From positions 476,660-540,659 of the forward strand of contig NZ_KZ826481.1 of assembly GCF_003205515.1 (NCBI RefSeq): 64,000 bases of DNA, in the 5' to 3' direction. This document shows, in pieces, positions 25,903-35,139 of the stretch (its first letter is position 1; every line of letters starts with the position of its first letter). Source of the DNA: Litorivita pollutaquae (GTDB lineage: Bacteria > Pseudomonadota > Alphaproteobacteria > Rhodobacterales > Rhodobacteraceae). Under the pieces are notes generated by a model, which worked only from the letters and a program-made list of their open reading frames with translations, was not told the DNA's origin and did not search any database. The translations under genes were made by a program, and so were the position numbers.

Positions 25903-27306
25903 TTACTTGGCGCGGCGCTCTGCGCCCGCATCCACAGATGCATCCCCCGCCGCACCCGAAGCGCGGCGCAGGAAAATGATCGCCGGATTGGGCAGGTCGG
26001 CCTCACGGATCGTGCGCGCCAAATCCTGCGCGGCGCAGGTGACAGCGCGTTGTTCGGCATAGCCGGCTTTGCTGACGATCTGCGCTTCAACCTCATCGGC
26101 AAACCCACAGGTATCAAGCGCGGCTTGTATCCGCTGCGCCGCCCCTACACCCATGTAAATGCCGATCTGCGTTCCGGCGGTCAAATGCGCTATCCAATCG
26201 GGCAACTCCGCCCCATCGCGCATCGCGCCGGTGCTCAAGACCAATGTATCCGTCTTGCCGCGTTCAGTCAGGAATGTGCCGGTGCAAGCCGCTGCGGCGC
26301 TGGCTGCGGTCACGCCGGGGACGATTTCAAAGGCAATGCCCGCCGCGCTGAGCGCTTGCGCCTCTTCGGCGCCGCGCGCAAACACACCCGGATCGCCACA
26401 TTTAAGGCGCACCACGCGTTTGCCCTGTTTGGCCGCCGCGACCAACACGCCGTTGATCCGGTCCTGTGGCCAACTGTGCGCACCGGGGGCCTTGCCGACA
26501 AACACCCGTTCGGCATCGCGGCGCGCCAACTCCAACAACTCGGGGTCAACCAACCGATCATAAAAGATAATATCGGCCTCTTGCAGGCGCTGCACCCCGC
26601 GCAGCGTGATCAAATCGCGGCTGCCCGGCCCGGCGCCCACCAATGACACGGGCGCGGCTTGCGGCGCGGCAAATTCGCCGGTGTTGATCGCCGCTTTGAT
26701 CAATTCCGCCGCCTCGCGTTCGGCCCCGCGCGCATGGGCATCGCGCGGTGCGCCGGAAAACACCCAACGCCACAAATCGCGCCGTTGACGCGGGCCAAGC
26801 CGCTGCGCCGCAGCGCCGCGCAAACGCCCCACCAAGGCCGCCAAATCCCCAAGGCGCGGCTCAAGCATTTCTTCCATACGCGTCTTGATCTGACGCGCCA
26901 GAACCGGCGCGGTGCCCTCGGTGCCAATGGCAACGACAACCGGATCACGGTCCACAATCGAGGGGGTGATCGCATCGCACAGGTCCGGCCTGTCCACCAC
27001 ATTGGTCAGCGCGCCCGCCTCTTGCGACAGGGCGTGCAATGCCGCGTCCATGCCGGGGCAACCGGTGGCGATGAACACCAATGCTGCGCCGCGAAAATGA
27101 TCCGGCGTGACCGGCGTGCGGTCCAAACGGATGCGGCCCCCGTCAATCAAACCCCGCAATTCCTCGTCGATCTCACCCTGCGCGAGCAAGACGATCTCGG
27201 CCTCGGTCTTGAGGATCAAACGGCTTTTTTGTGCGGCCTGTTCGCCGCCGCCTGCGATCACCACGCGGCGCCCCGCCATTTGCAAAAACATAGGAAAGGT
27301 CTTCAT
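25903..27306 (-). CDS. cysG: Siroheme synthase (uroporphyrinogen methyltransferase / precorrin-2 dehydrogenase / ferrochelatase)
   Basis: The 467-residue trifunctional protein has an N-terminal NAD-dependent dehydrogenase/chelatase half (MFLQMAGRRVVIAGGGEQAAQK) and a dimerisation middle. Its C-terminal SUMT half shows LVGAGPGSRDLITLRG, the CGDPGVFARG loop and the PGVTAA motif. It makes siroheme, the cofactor of assimilatory nitrite and sulfite reductases, which explains its place in a nitrate assimilation cluster. The ATG at 27306 overlaps the stop of the upstream TrpD2-like gene by four bases. It is the last gene of the nas transcript. Confidence 0.93.
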   Translation of the reverse strand: MKTFPMFLQMAGRRVVIAGGGEQAAQKSRLILKTEAEIVLLAQGEIDEELRGLIDGGRIRLDRTPVTPDHFRGAALVFIATGCPGMDAALHALSQEAGALTNVVDRPDLCDAITPSIVDRDPVVVAIGTEGTAPVLARQIKTRMEEMLEPRLGDLAALVGRLRGAAAQRLGPRQRRDLWRWVFSGAPRDAHARGAEREAAELIKAAINTGEFAAPQAAPVSLVGAGPGSRDLITLRGVQRLQEADIIFYDRLVDPELLELARRDAERVFVGKAPGAHSWPQDRINGVLVAAAKQGKRVVRLKCGDPGVFARGAEEAQALSAAGIAFEIVPGVTAASAAAACTGTFLTERGKTDTLVLSTGAMRDGAELPDWIAHLTAGTQIGIYMGVGAAQRIQAALDTCGFADEVEAQIVSKAGYAEQRAVTCAAQDLARTIREADLPNPAIIFLRRASGAAGDASVDAGAERRAK

Positions 27307-28307
27307 GCGTCTTCTCCTGCCGAAACCGGCGTCTTGCTGCGAGTGGCCCAAAGATCTGCGGCCATTTTATCCCCTGCGGCCACATCCGGCACAGCGCCCA
27401 GCGTATAAAGCGCAAGCCCCGCCGTGCCAATCACCGTGGCGGTGGCAAAATCATCCTCTGCCGTCCCGTTCCACAGCGCGGCGCAGGTAATGCCCGCGCC
27501 GTCCGCCTCGTGCAAACGGCGGGTTTCATCCAAGAGCGGCGGCGCGGAGACTTCGGATTTCACCCCGCCGCGCAGCCCATAAGCCAACACGGATTTTGAT
27601 GGGTGCCGTTCAAATTCGCCGCCACCGCCTTTGATCACACTGAGCGTTTCGCGGCCCAGCAACAGCGCCGCATCCGATTGCAAATCGCGATACGACGGGT
27701 GAAACACGCCTTGAACAGCGGCAGGAGCCGCCGACGGGTTGAGCATCCGCGCGACCGTGTTGATACAGGATCGAAGATTGAATTTTGATCGCAATTTCAA
27801 AAGGTTGAAGACATCCGGCGAGAGGGCCTCAAGCGGGGTATAAGCGATATTGTCCGCAACCAGCGCCGATGTCGCCGCCTCCGGCGTTTCGCAAATTTTG
27901 ATCCCCAAGGGACCCAGCGCATCGCGCACCGAGGCATTGGTGCCTTGATGGGAATTGTAGCCATGCAGATGCACGCGGTATCCGGCCTGCGCGACCAAAA
28001 GGGCCGACAACACAAACAATGGCGCGCCGCGCGTGCGTCCAGCGGCGAAGCTGGGCCAATCGAGCGCCGCGCCAATGCCGCGCCACCCCTGCCCGGCCGA
28101 AGTTTCGCCAATGGCTTCGACAAAACCGGCAATCTCGCCGGCGCTCTCGCCGCGATAGCGCATCAACATCAGCAGCGCGCCAAGGGATTCAGGATCGGCC
28201 TGTCCTGCCATGATGATGCGCATGGCCTCGGCGGCCTCCGCGCGGTCCAGCGGGCGGGCACGGCCCGGACCGCGACCCAGAATTCGTACATATGGCGCAA
28301 GGCTCAT
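27303..28307 (-). CDS. TrpD2/YbiB-like glycosyltransferase-family protein of the nitrate cluster
   Basis: The 334-residue protein has the two-domain layout of anthranilate phosphoribosyltransferase (helical domain with EAMRIIMAGQADPESLGALLMLMRYRGE, then an alpha/beta domain with KGGGGEFERHPSK). It belongs to the TrpD2/YbiB side branch, whose E. coli member binds nucleic acid rather than making tryptophan. Related genes often sit beside assimilatory nitrate/nitrite reductase genes. It overlaps nasA by four bases at its start and cysG at its end. Confidence 0.8.
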   Translation of the reverse strand: MSLAPYVRILGRGPGRARPLDRAEAAEAMRIIMAGQADPESLGALLMLMRYRGESAGEIAGFVEAIGETSAGQGWRGIGAALDWPSFAAGRTRGAPLFVLSALLVAQAGYRVHLHGYNSHQGTNASVRDALGPLGIKICETPEAATSALVADNIAYTPLEALSPDVFNLLKLRSKFNLRSCINTVARMLNPSAAPAAVQGVFHPSYRDLQSDAALLLGRETLSVIKGGGGEFERHPSKSVLAYGLRGGVKSEVSAPPLLDETRRLHEADGAGITCAALWNGTAEDDFATATVIGTAGLALYTLGAVPDVAAGDKMAADLWATRSKTPVSAGEDA

Positions 28308-30946
28308 TCAGCGGCGACTTTCGGCAAATGGTTGGTCAAAAGCGCGGCCAGTTCCGGTTTGCAAGATCCGCAATTGGTACCCGCGCAGGTTTTCGCGCCC
28401 AAAGCATCGACCGTATCGGCACCCTCGGCTATGGCTGATTTTAGCGTATTCACGCCGACATTGAAACACGAACATACCACCGCACCAGGATCGGGGCGAT
28501 CCGCGCCGGGGCGACCTGCAAGCGCTTCGAAGGCCGGTGTTTGCGTGCCGATCAAAGACACCGCAAAGGCACGGGCCACGGCGACCGGATCAGGCGCGGC
28601 AAAGAACAGGGCCACAATCTCCCCCGCCACGTCGGTCAAGGCCACGCGGACGATACCGCTGGCGGCATCCTCGATCACCGTGGCCGATGCGGCGTCCAAA
28701 CCGGTGATGTCGCGCAGATCTTGCTCCCAATCCTCGGGCGGTTTGAAACCGGCGATTTCGGCCTGCCAACCCGTGGTGGTGCGGGCCTTTGCAACATAGG
28801 GGCGCTTGCACTCTATTGCGGCGCTGGTGGCGAGGAAAGCATACCATCGGGCGCCGAAGGCTTCGGCCTTGACCGCGCCGCCTTTGGTGGCGGGTTGGCC
28901 GGATACGGGATCGACGGCCGGTGCCATAAGCGTATTGATCCGCCCCGAAGGCGCAAATTGCGCGGTCCAATGCATCGGCACAAAGATCTCGCCGCGCGCC
29001 ACCTTGGACGAGATCAGCGCCCGCAACGTGGCGGTGCCATATCGCGATGACAGCTTGACCAATCCGGCGTCGCGCAGACCAAGTGCAAAGGCATCCTCGG
29101 GGTGAATTTCGGCAAAAGGTTCGGCCAAATGCTGACTGAGCCGCGCGGATTTTCCGGTGCGGGTCATGGTGTGCCAATGGTCGCGCACACGGCCAGAGTT
29201 GAGCACAAAGGTATTCTCGGCCTCGGGGGAAACACATTGCGGCGCGGTGATCGCAAGCATCTTTGCGCGCCCGTCCGCGTGGTAAAACCCGCCTTCGGCA
29301 AAGAAACGCCCGCCGGGGGTCTCGCCCTTGCGGACTGGCCATTGCACGGGAGCCAATGCGTCATATTCTGCCTCCGTCAGGTCACCCAAACCGGAAATAT
29401 CAAAGTCGCGGCCAAACCGTGTGCCAAGGTTGGAAAGCGCAGCGTATTCGCGGAACACATCGGCGGCGCTTTGATAATCGAAGGCATCCGCCCAGCCCAT
29501 CCGCGCCGCTACATCACATAGGATTTTCCAATCAGGCCGTGCCGCGCCGGGCGCCTCAAGGAAAGGGCGCTGGCGCGATATGCGCCGCTCGGAGTTGGTG
29601 ACTGTACCGGATTTTTCGCCCCACCCCGTCGCCGGCAACAAGACATCAACCAAATCACCGGTATCGGTGCGGGCCATGATATCGGTGACCACGGTGAAGG
29701 GCACATTTGCGATAGCCTCGGCGACATTTCCCGCGTCGGGCAGGGACACGGCAGGGTTGGTCGATATAATCCACAGCGCCTTGATCTTGCCCGAGGCACA
29801 GGCCTCGAACAGGTCCACGGCCTTGAGACCGGCATGGGTGCAGATTGTCGGGCTATCCCAAGCTTCTTGCACCGCCGCGCGGTGATCGGCATTCTCGATA
29901 TCAAGATGCCAGCCAAGCATATTGGCCAACCCCCCCACCTCGCGCCCGCCCATGGCATTGGGTTGGCCAGTGACAGAAAACGGCCCCATCCCGGCGCGAC
30001 CAATCCGGCCGGTGGCAAGGTGGCAATTGATGATCGCATTGACCTTATCGGTGCCGCAAATCGATTGATTGACGCCCTGACTATAGACGGTAACCACCTT
30101 GGGTGTGCCGATCCACATGTCGCAAAAGGCATTAATTTGCTCGGCGTTCAAACCGCTGAGCGCGGGATCGCAGGCCTGCGCGGCCTCTATTGCGGCATCA
30201 AATCCGTTTACATGGGCGCTGATATAGTCCTTGTCCACTGCGCCGCGTCGGGAGATCTCGGCCAAGAGCGCATTAAACAATGCCGCATCCCCATCGGGGG
30301 CGATGGGCAGATGCAGATCGGCAATATCGCATGTCGCGGTGCGCCGCGGGTCGATATTGACAACGCGCATATCAGGGCGGGCCTGCTTCGCCGCGACGAG
30401 GCGTTGATATAAAACCGGATGGCACCATGCGAGGTTCGAGCCCACCAGCACAACCAAATCCGCCTCATCCAGATCTTCGTAGGTGCCGGGCACGGTGTCG
30501 GTGCCAAAAGCGCGTTTGTGCCCCGCCACTGACGACGCCATGCAAAGCCGCGAATTGGTGTCGATATTGGCCGAACCCATGTAGCCTTTCATCAACTTGT
30601 TAGCGACATAATAGTCTTCGGTCAGGAGCTGACCCGAGACATAAAACGCAACGCTGTCAGGGCCATGATCGCGGATCGCCCGCGAAAACTGACCTGCGAT
30701 CAAATCAAGGGTGCTGTCCCAATCGGCTTGTTTGCCATGCACCATCGGGTGCAACAAACGCCCCTCAAGGTCGATGGTCTCGCCCAAGGCCGAACCTTTG
30801 GAGCAGAGCCGCCCGAAGTTCGCCGGATGGTCGGGATCGCCCTTGATCGTGCCATCCTGCCCGGCCAATACACCGCAACCCACGCCGCAATAGGGACATG
30901 TGGTGCAGGTGATCTCTGCGCGGTTTTGCGATGTCTTGCCCGCCAT
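28304..30946 (-). CDS. nasA: Assimilatory nitrate reductase catalytic subunit
   Basis: The 880-residue molybdopterin oxidoreductase is cytoplasmic (no Tat signal). It has an N-terminal 4Fe-4S site C17-x2-C20-x3-C24-x23-C48, the Mo-bis-MGD domains, a molydop-binding domain, and a C-terminal BFD-like 2Fe-2S domain (VVCSCFNVG and CAGTNCGSC) as in Klebsiella-type NasA. It reduces nitrate to nitrite with electrons passed from a FAD protein. The gene follows the FAD oxidoreductase with 57 bases between and is coupled to the TrpD2-like gene. Confidence 0.93.
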   Translation of the reverse strand: MAGKTSQNRAEITCTTCPYCGVGCGVLAGQDGTIKGDPDHPANFGRLCSKGSALGETIDLEGRLLHPMVHGKQADWDSTLDLIAGQFSRAIRDHGPDSVAFYVSGQLLTEDYYVANKLMKGYMGSANIDTNSRLCMASSVAGHKRAFGTDTVPGTYEDLDEADLVVLVGSNLAWCHPVLYQRLVAAKQARPDMRVVNIDPRRTATCDIADLHLPIAPDGDAALFNALLAEISRRGAVDKDYISAHVNGFDAAIEAAQACDPALSGLNAEQINAFCDMWIGTPKVVTVYSQGVNQSICGTDKVNAIINCHLATGRIGRAGMGPFSVTGQPNAMGGREVGGLANMLGWHLDIENADHRAAVQEAWDSPTICTHAGLKAVDLFEACASGKIKALWIISTNPAVSLPDAGNVAEAIANVPFTVVTDIMARTDTGDLVDVLLPATGWGEKSGTVTNSERRISRQRPFLEAPGAARPDWKILCDVAARMGWADAFDYQSAADVFREYAALSNLGTRFGRDFDISGLGDLTEAEYDALAPVQWPVRKGETPGGRFFAEGGFYHADGRAKMLAITAPQCVSPEAENTFVLNSGRVRDHWHTMTRTGKSARLSQHLAEPFAEIHPEDAFALGLRDAGLVKLSSRYGTATLRALISSKVARGEIFVPMHWTAQFAPSGRINTLMAPAVDPVSGQPATKGGAVKAEAFGARWYAFLATSAAIECKRPYVAKARTTTGWQAEIAGFKPPEDWEQDLRDITGLDAASATVIEDAASGIVRVALTDVAGEIVALFFAAPDPVAVARAFAVSLIGTQTPAFEALAGRPGADRPDPGAVVCSCFNVGVNTLKSAIAEGADTVDALGAKTCAGTNCGSCKPELAALLTNHLPKVAAE

Positions 30947-31003
30947 GTTGCTGCCTCTTGTGACTTGGGGTTGCTGGGGTTTGGGGTGGGGTGCGCGGCC
31001 AGA

Positions 31004-32254
31004 TTACCCGGTCAGGCTGCACCGCCCGCCATAGGGTTCAAGGGGGATTGCCCCCTCATGTGAAGGGCCAAAAAGCAATTGCTCGCGCATGTTGCTAACA
31101 TCGGCGCCGCTGCGGATCAGACCATAAAACCAACTGCTATCAGCCGTATCGCCATACATCACCGCACCGACAAGGCGGCTGTTTTCGAGGACCAGGCGTT
31201 TGTAATTGCCGCCTTCAGGGTCGCGCAGCGTGATGTCCTCGCGCCCCTCGCCTCCGGCAAAATCACCAGCAGAGAACAGATCGCATCCGGTAACTTTAAG
31301 CTTTGTTGAAACCTCTTTTGGGGCAAACGCCGCCTGCCCGCCCGTCAGATGCGTCGCCAGAACTTCGGCCTGATCATACAGCGGCGCAACGAGACCAAAG
31401 AGAGCGCCGTTGTGCTCAACGCATTCGCCAAGGGCATAGACATCCGGCGTGGCGGTTTGCATCTGGTCATTCACCGGAATGCCGCGCGCGACCGCAATGC
31501 CGGCGTCTTTTGCCACACCGGTATTGGGGCGAATGCCCACGGCCATCACCAACAGATCACAGGGCAATTTACGCCCATCCTCAAGCACAAGGGCGCACAC
31601 GCGGCCATCGTGGCCCAGAATTTCATGCGAATTGGCGCCGCAGATCACCTTGATACCGCGATCAATGAGCGCCTTACGGAGCAAAAATCCCGCTGCTTCG
31701 TCCAATTGCCGTTCCATCAGGTGGCCCATGAGGTGCACCACCGTGACCTCCATACCGCGCGCCGCAAGGCCGGCGGCGGCCTCAAGGCCCAAGAGACCGC
31801 CGCCAATAACAACCGCGCGAGCACCGGGGTTGGCGGCGGCTTGGATCATCATGTCGGTGTCTTCAAGATCGCGATAGGCAATCACACCGCTCAAATCACT
31901 GCCCGGCAAGGGGATGATAAAGGGCGCAGATCCTGTCGCGATCACCAAGCGATCATAGGCAACCGTGCCGTTTTCGCCGGTGACGGTTTTCGCGTCCGTA
32001 TCAATGCCGGTCACCTTTTCGCCAAACCGGCAGGTCACGCCATGAGCAGCATACCATGCGTCATCATGGGTCACGATTTCGGCATAGGTTTTTTCGCCCG
32101 ACAGAACCGGCGAAAGCATGATCCGGTTATAGGTGCCGCGCGGCTCGGCGTTGAAAAGCGTGATCTCATAGGCGCCGGCATGATCCACGCACAGCCGTTC
32201 AACCAACCGCCCGGCCGCCATACCGGCCCCGATGATGACCAATCGTTCGGCCAT
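31004..32254 (-). CDS. nasB: FAD/NAD(P)-dependent oxidoreductase, nitrate reductase electron-transfer subunit (NasB-like)
   Basis: The 416-residue protein has an N-terminal FAD Rossmann motif (VIIGAGMAAG), a second dinucleotide motif (VIGGGLLGLEAAAGL) and the DLLVMAVGIRPN segment. It corresponds to the N-terminal third of NirB but stops before the 2Fe-2S and siroheme domains. It therefore most likely passes NAD(P)H electrons to NasA. The ATG shares a base with the nrtCD stop (TAATG). The symbol is used for the role, and naming differs between organisms. Confidence 0.82.
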   Translation of the reverse strand: MAERLVIIGAGMAAGRLVERLCVDHAGAYEITLFNAEPRGTYNRIMLSPVLSGEKTYAEIVTHDDAWYAAHGVTCRFGEKVTGIDTDAKTVTGENGTVAYDRLVIATGSAPFIIPLPGSDLSGVIAYRDLEDTDMMIQAAANPGARAVVIGGGLLGLEAAAGLAARGMEVTVVHLMGHLMERQLDEAAGFLLRKALIDRGIKVICGANSHEILGHDGRVCALVLEDGRKLPCDLLVMAVGIRPNTGVAKDAGIAVARGIPVNDQMQTATPDVYALGECVEHNGALFGLVAPLYDQAEVLATHLTGGQAAFAPKEVSTKLKVTGCDLFSAGDFAGGEGREDITLRDPEGGNYKRLVLENSRLVGAVMYGDTADSSWFYGLIRSGADVSNMREQLLFGPSHEGAIPLEPYGGRCSLTG

Positions 32255-33936
32255 TACGCCGCGTCCTCATTCGCAGCGGCCTGCTTTGGCGCGGGTTTCG
32301 CACCGTGCTCGTATTCCTCAAGGAAATCAAGAACCTCTTGGCGATAGTTGTAGTAATCCGGATGCTCCAGAAGGGCCTTACGGGTGCGCGGGCGCGGCAG
32401 GTCCACGTCGACGATTTTGCCGATCGTGGCTTGCGGGCCGTTGGTCATCATCACCACGCGGTCCGCCAAAAGGATCGCTTCGTCCACGTCATGGGTGACG
32501 CAAACGGCGGTGACCTTGGTGCGGCTCCAGACCTCCATCAAAACCTCTTGAAGCTCCCAACGGGTGAGACTGTCGAGCATGCCGAACGGCTCATCCAAAA
32601 GCAGTAGTTTCGGCGACAAGGCAAAGGCGCGGGCGATACCGACCCGTTGCTTCATGCCGTTGGACATATCAGAGGCAGGACGGTCCATCGCATCCGCCAA
32701 TCCGACGCGCTCAAGGTAGTATTCGACCACATCTTGACGCTCGGCGCGGCTGGCGGTCGGATAAACACGGTCCACCCCGATCGAGCAGTTCTCGCGCGCC
32801 GTCAGCCACGGAAACAAGGAAGGCGATTGGAACACCACCGCGCGTTCGGGGTCGGCACCCATCACGGCACGGCCATCCAAGCGGATCACCCCTTTTGAGA
32901 TCGAATTGAGCCCCGCCGCCATGGTCAAAACCGTGGATTTACCGCAACCGGAATGGCCAATCAGCGAGACAAACTCGCCGCGGTTGAGTTTAAGGTTGAA
33001 ATCCTCGACCACCGTCAACGGACCTTTGGGCGTCGGATAGATTTTGTGCAACTGCGAAAAATCGAGGAAATTGCTATCGATCATCCCCTCTTGGGCCTTG
33101 GCCACCGCTGCCGGCACCCCATGAATTGGCGTGACATTGGGCAAGGCGCGACTTTCTTCGGCTTTGGCATCGATCCCCACATCCATCAGATGGGTCGTTA
33201 CCTGCGCGCGCAGTTTTTTGAACCCTTCGTCGTGGTTCATCGCCATGCGGTCACGCGGGCGTGGAATATCCACCTTGAACGCCTCGCCCAAAGTGCCATC
33301 GGGATTGAGCGGAATGATCCGATCGGCCAAAATAATGGCTTCATCTACGTCATTGGTGATGAGAATGACGGTCTTTTTATCGGTTTCCCAGATTTGCAAA
33401 ATCTCATCGGCAAGGTTTGCGCGGGTCAGAGCATCCAGCGCCGAAAGCGGCTCGTCGAGCAGCAATAATTCCGGCGACAAGGCCAATGCACGCGCCACGG
33501 CGACCCGTTGGCGCATACCGCCCGACAGCTCCGCAGGGCGGCGGTGCGCAGCATGGGTCAAGCCCACCATCTTGATGTAATGGTCGATCTTGGCCTGCTT
33601 TTCCTTTTTGGAAATTTTTGGCGCAACCGCATCCACGGCAAGACCAATATTGCCCGACACCGTCAGCCACGGCATCAGCGAGTAGCTTTGAAACACCAAC
33701 CCGCGTTCGGGGCCGGGCCCGTCGATCTCTTTGCCTTTGAACGTCACGGTGCCTTTGGTGGGTTTTTCCAAACCCGCCACCATGTTCATCAGCGTCGACT
33801 TGCCGGTTCCGGAGAACCCGAGGATGGCAAGAAATTCGCCCTCCGGCACTTCGAGGTTAATGTTCGACAGCACCTGTTTATATTGCGTGCCTTCGCCGAA
33901 GCCTTTGGAGACGTTGTCAAATTTAAGAAAGCTCAT
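32254..33936 (-). CDS. nrtC: Nitrate ABC importer, double ATPase in one chain
   Basis: This 560-residue protein contains two complete ABC ATPase domains. The first (from about residue 1) has GFSGTGKST, LSGGMRQR and LLLLDEPLSALD. The second (from about residue 280) has GHSGCGKST, SNGMKQR and LLLLDEPFGMLD. A roughly 40-residue linker joins them. In cyanobacteria NrtC is an ATPase fused to a binding domain and NrtD a separate ATPase, whereas here two ATPases are fused. It powers nitrate uptake with NrtA and NrtB. The start at 33936 follows a GAGG site eight bases after the nrtB stop. Confidence 0.9.
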   Translation of the reverse strand: MSFLKFDNVSKGFGEGTQYKQVLSNINLEVPEGEFLAILGFSGTGKSTLMNMVAGLEKPTKGTVTFKGKEIDGPGPERGLVFQSYSLMPWLTVSGNIGLAVDAVAPKISKKEKQAKIDHYIKMVGLTHAAHRRPAELSGGMRQRVAVARALALSPELLLLDEPLSALDALTRANLADEILQIWETDKKTVILITNDVDEAIILADRIIPLNPDGTLGEAFKVDIPRPRDRMAMNHDEGFKKLRAQVTTHLMDVGIDAKAEESRALPNVTPIHGVPAAVAKAQEGMIDSNFLDFSQLHKIYPTPKGPLTVVEDFNLKLNRGEFVSLIGHSGCGKSTVLTMAAGLNSISKGVIRLDGRAVMGADPERAVVFQSPSLFPWLTARENCSIGVDRVYPTASRAERQDVVEYYLERVGLADAMDRPASDMSNGMKQRVGIARAFALSPKLLLLDEPFGMLDSLTRWELQEVLMEVWSRTKVTAVCVTHDVDEAILLADRVVMMTNGPQATIGKIVDVDLPRPRTRKALLEHPDYYNYRQEVLDFLEEYEHGAKPAPKQAAANEDAA

Positions 33937-33944
33937 GTCAGGCC

Positions 33945-35030
33945 TCACCGGTTTGCGCTAAAGGTAAACAGCTGTTGCAAGGCGAACATCACACGGTCCA
34001 ACAAGAAGCCAATGATGCCGATGGTGAAGACCGCGACCATGATTTTGGCCAGCGATTGCGACGACCCGTTTTGGAATTCATCCCAAACAAATTTGCCCAA
34101 ACCGGGGTTCTGAGCGAGCATTTCAGCCGCAATCAAAACCATCCATCCAACACCCAGTGACAGGCGCAGACCGGTAAAGATCAACGGCAGAGCCGAAGGC
34201 AAAACCAATTTGGTGATCTTGGTCCAGGTGCCCATTTTGAGGACCTTGGACACGCTCACAAGATCTTTGTCGATCGAGGCCACGCCGAGCGATGTGTTGA
34301 TCAAAGTTGGCCAAAGCGAGCAGAGCGTCACAGTGATCGCCGAGACGAGGAAGGATTTCGAGAACATCCCGTCATTGGTGGCATAAACCGCCGATACGAC
34401 CATGGTCACGATGGGCAGCCAAGCCAGCGGCGAGACCGGTTTGAAAATTTGCACAATCGGGTTGATCGCAGCATTGGCAGTCTTTGACAGACCGGCGGCG
34501 ATGCCGAGCGGCACGGCGACGATCGTCGCAATCAAAAAGCCGAAGAAAACGGTTTTGATCGAGGTCCAGATTTGCTGGTAATAGGTCGGCTTGCCAGTGT
34601 AGCTGCGGAATTTGACTTTGTCTTCCTTGCCGGCGGCGATCAATTTGTCGTTGCGCACGTCCTGGCGCTCGTAAAACTGCGCCTCTTTGTCTTTCTCACG
34701 CAGGTGATCGGCATGCAAATTGCCGACCTGCTCCCATACCGCCATCGGGCCGGGGATCGCACCAAGCGAGGTTTGCACCCTCGGCGCAAGGCTCGACCAC
34801 ATAAACAAGAACACGAGAATGGCGAGCAAAGGCACGCCAAGCTGCTGCCATATTTCCTTGGCCTGCGTGCGCGGGTTGTCGCCGGCAATGGCTTTGAGGA
34901 TCGGTGTCACCCACGGCAAGCCCACAACCTTAAGCCATCCATCGGCCTTGTTGATGCGGGTAAATGTCCGCGCGCGGCGCGCGTCTTTCGCGGCGCTGGC
35001 TGCGAGGGTATCGGGGTCAATGACGGTCAT
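33945..35030 (-). CDS. nrtB: Nitrate ABC importer permease
   Basis: The 361-residue inner-membrane protein has a long polar N-terminal region, one early span (VPLLAILVFLFMWSSLA) and a BPD_transp_1 domain. Its insert before the second span (AQFYERQDVRNDKLIAAGKEDKVKFRSYTG) is typical of NrtB-type permeases. The ATG at 35030 (MTVIDPDTLAASAAKD) is preferred to an upstream frame that would read through the hairpin after nrtA. It forms the channel for nitrate import. Confidence 0.88.
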   Translation of the reverse strand: MTVIDPDTLAASAAKDARRARTFTRINKADGWLKVVGLPWVTPILKAIAGDNPRTQAKEIWQQLGVPLLAILVFLFMWSSLAPRVQTSLGAIPGPMAVWEQVGNLHADHLREKDKEAQFYERQDVRNDKLIAAGKEDKVKFRSYTGKPTYYQQIWTSIKTVFFGFLIATIVAVPLGIAAGLSKTANAAINPIVQIFKPVSPLAWLPIVTMVVSAVYATNDGMFSKSFLVSAITVTLCSLWPTLINTSLGVASIDKDLVSVSKVLKMGTWTKITKLVLPSALPLIFTGLRLSLGVGWMVLIAAEMLAQNPGLGKFVWDEFQNGSSQSLAKIMVAVFTIGIIGFLLDRVMFALQQLFTFSANR

Positions 35031-35095
35031 AAAGCTGGTCCTTGGACGGGCGTGGTATGGAATTGGGGCGGAGCGAAAGTGCCGTGATAAAGCAT

Positions 35096-35132
35096 GTCCG
35101 CCGCCCTGCCCCATGCGAGGCGGGCGGCGGGC
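35096..35132 (-). other. Stable hairpin between nrtA and nrtB
   Basis: A nine-base perfect GC stem (35098-35106 with 35122-35130, extendable by a GU and a GC pair) encloses about 15 bases. No T-tract follows on the minus strand, so it is more likely an mRNA-stabilising or processing hairpin that favours nrtA expression than a terminator. Confidence 0.5.
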
Positions 35133-35139
35133 AAAGGGA

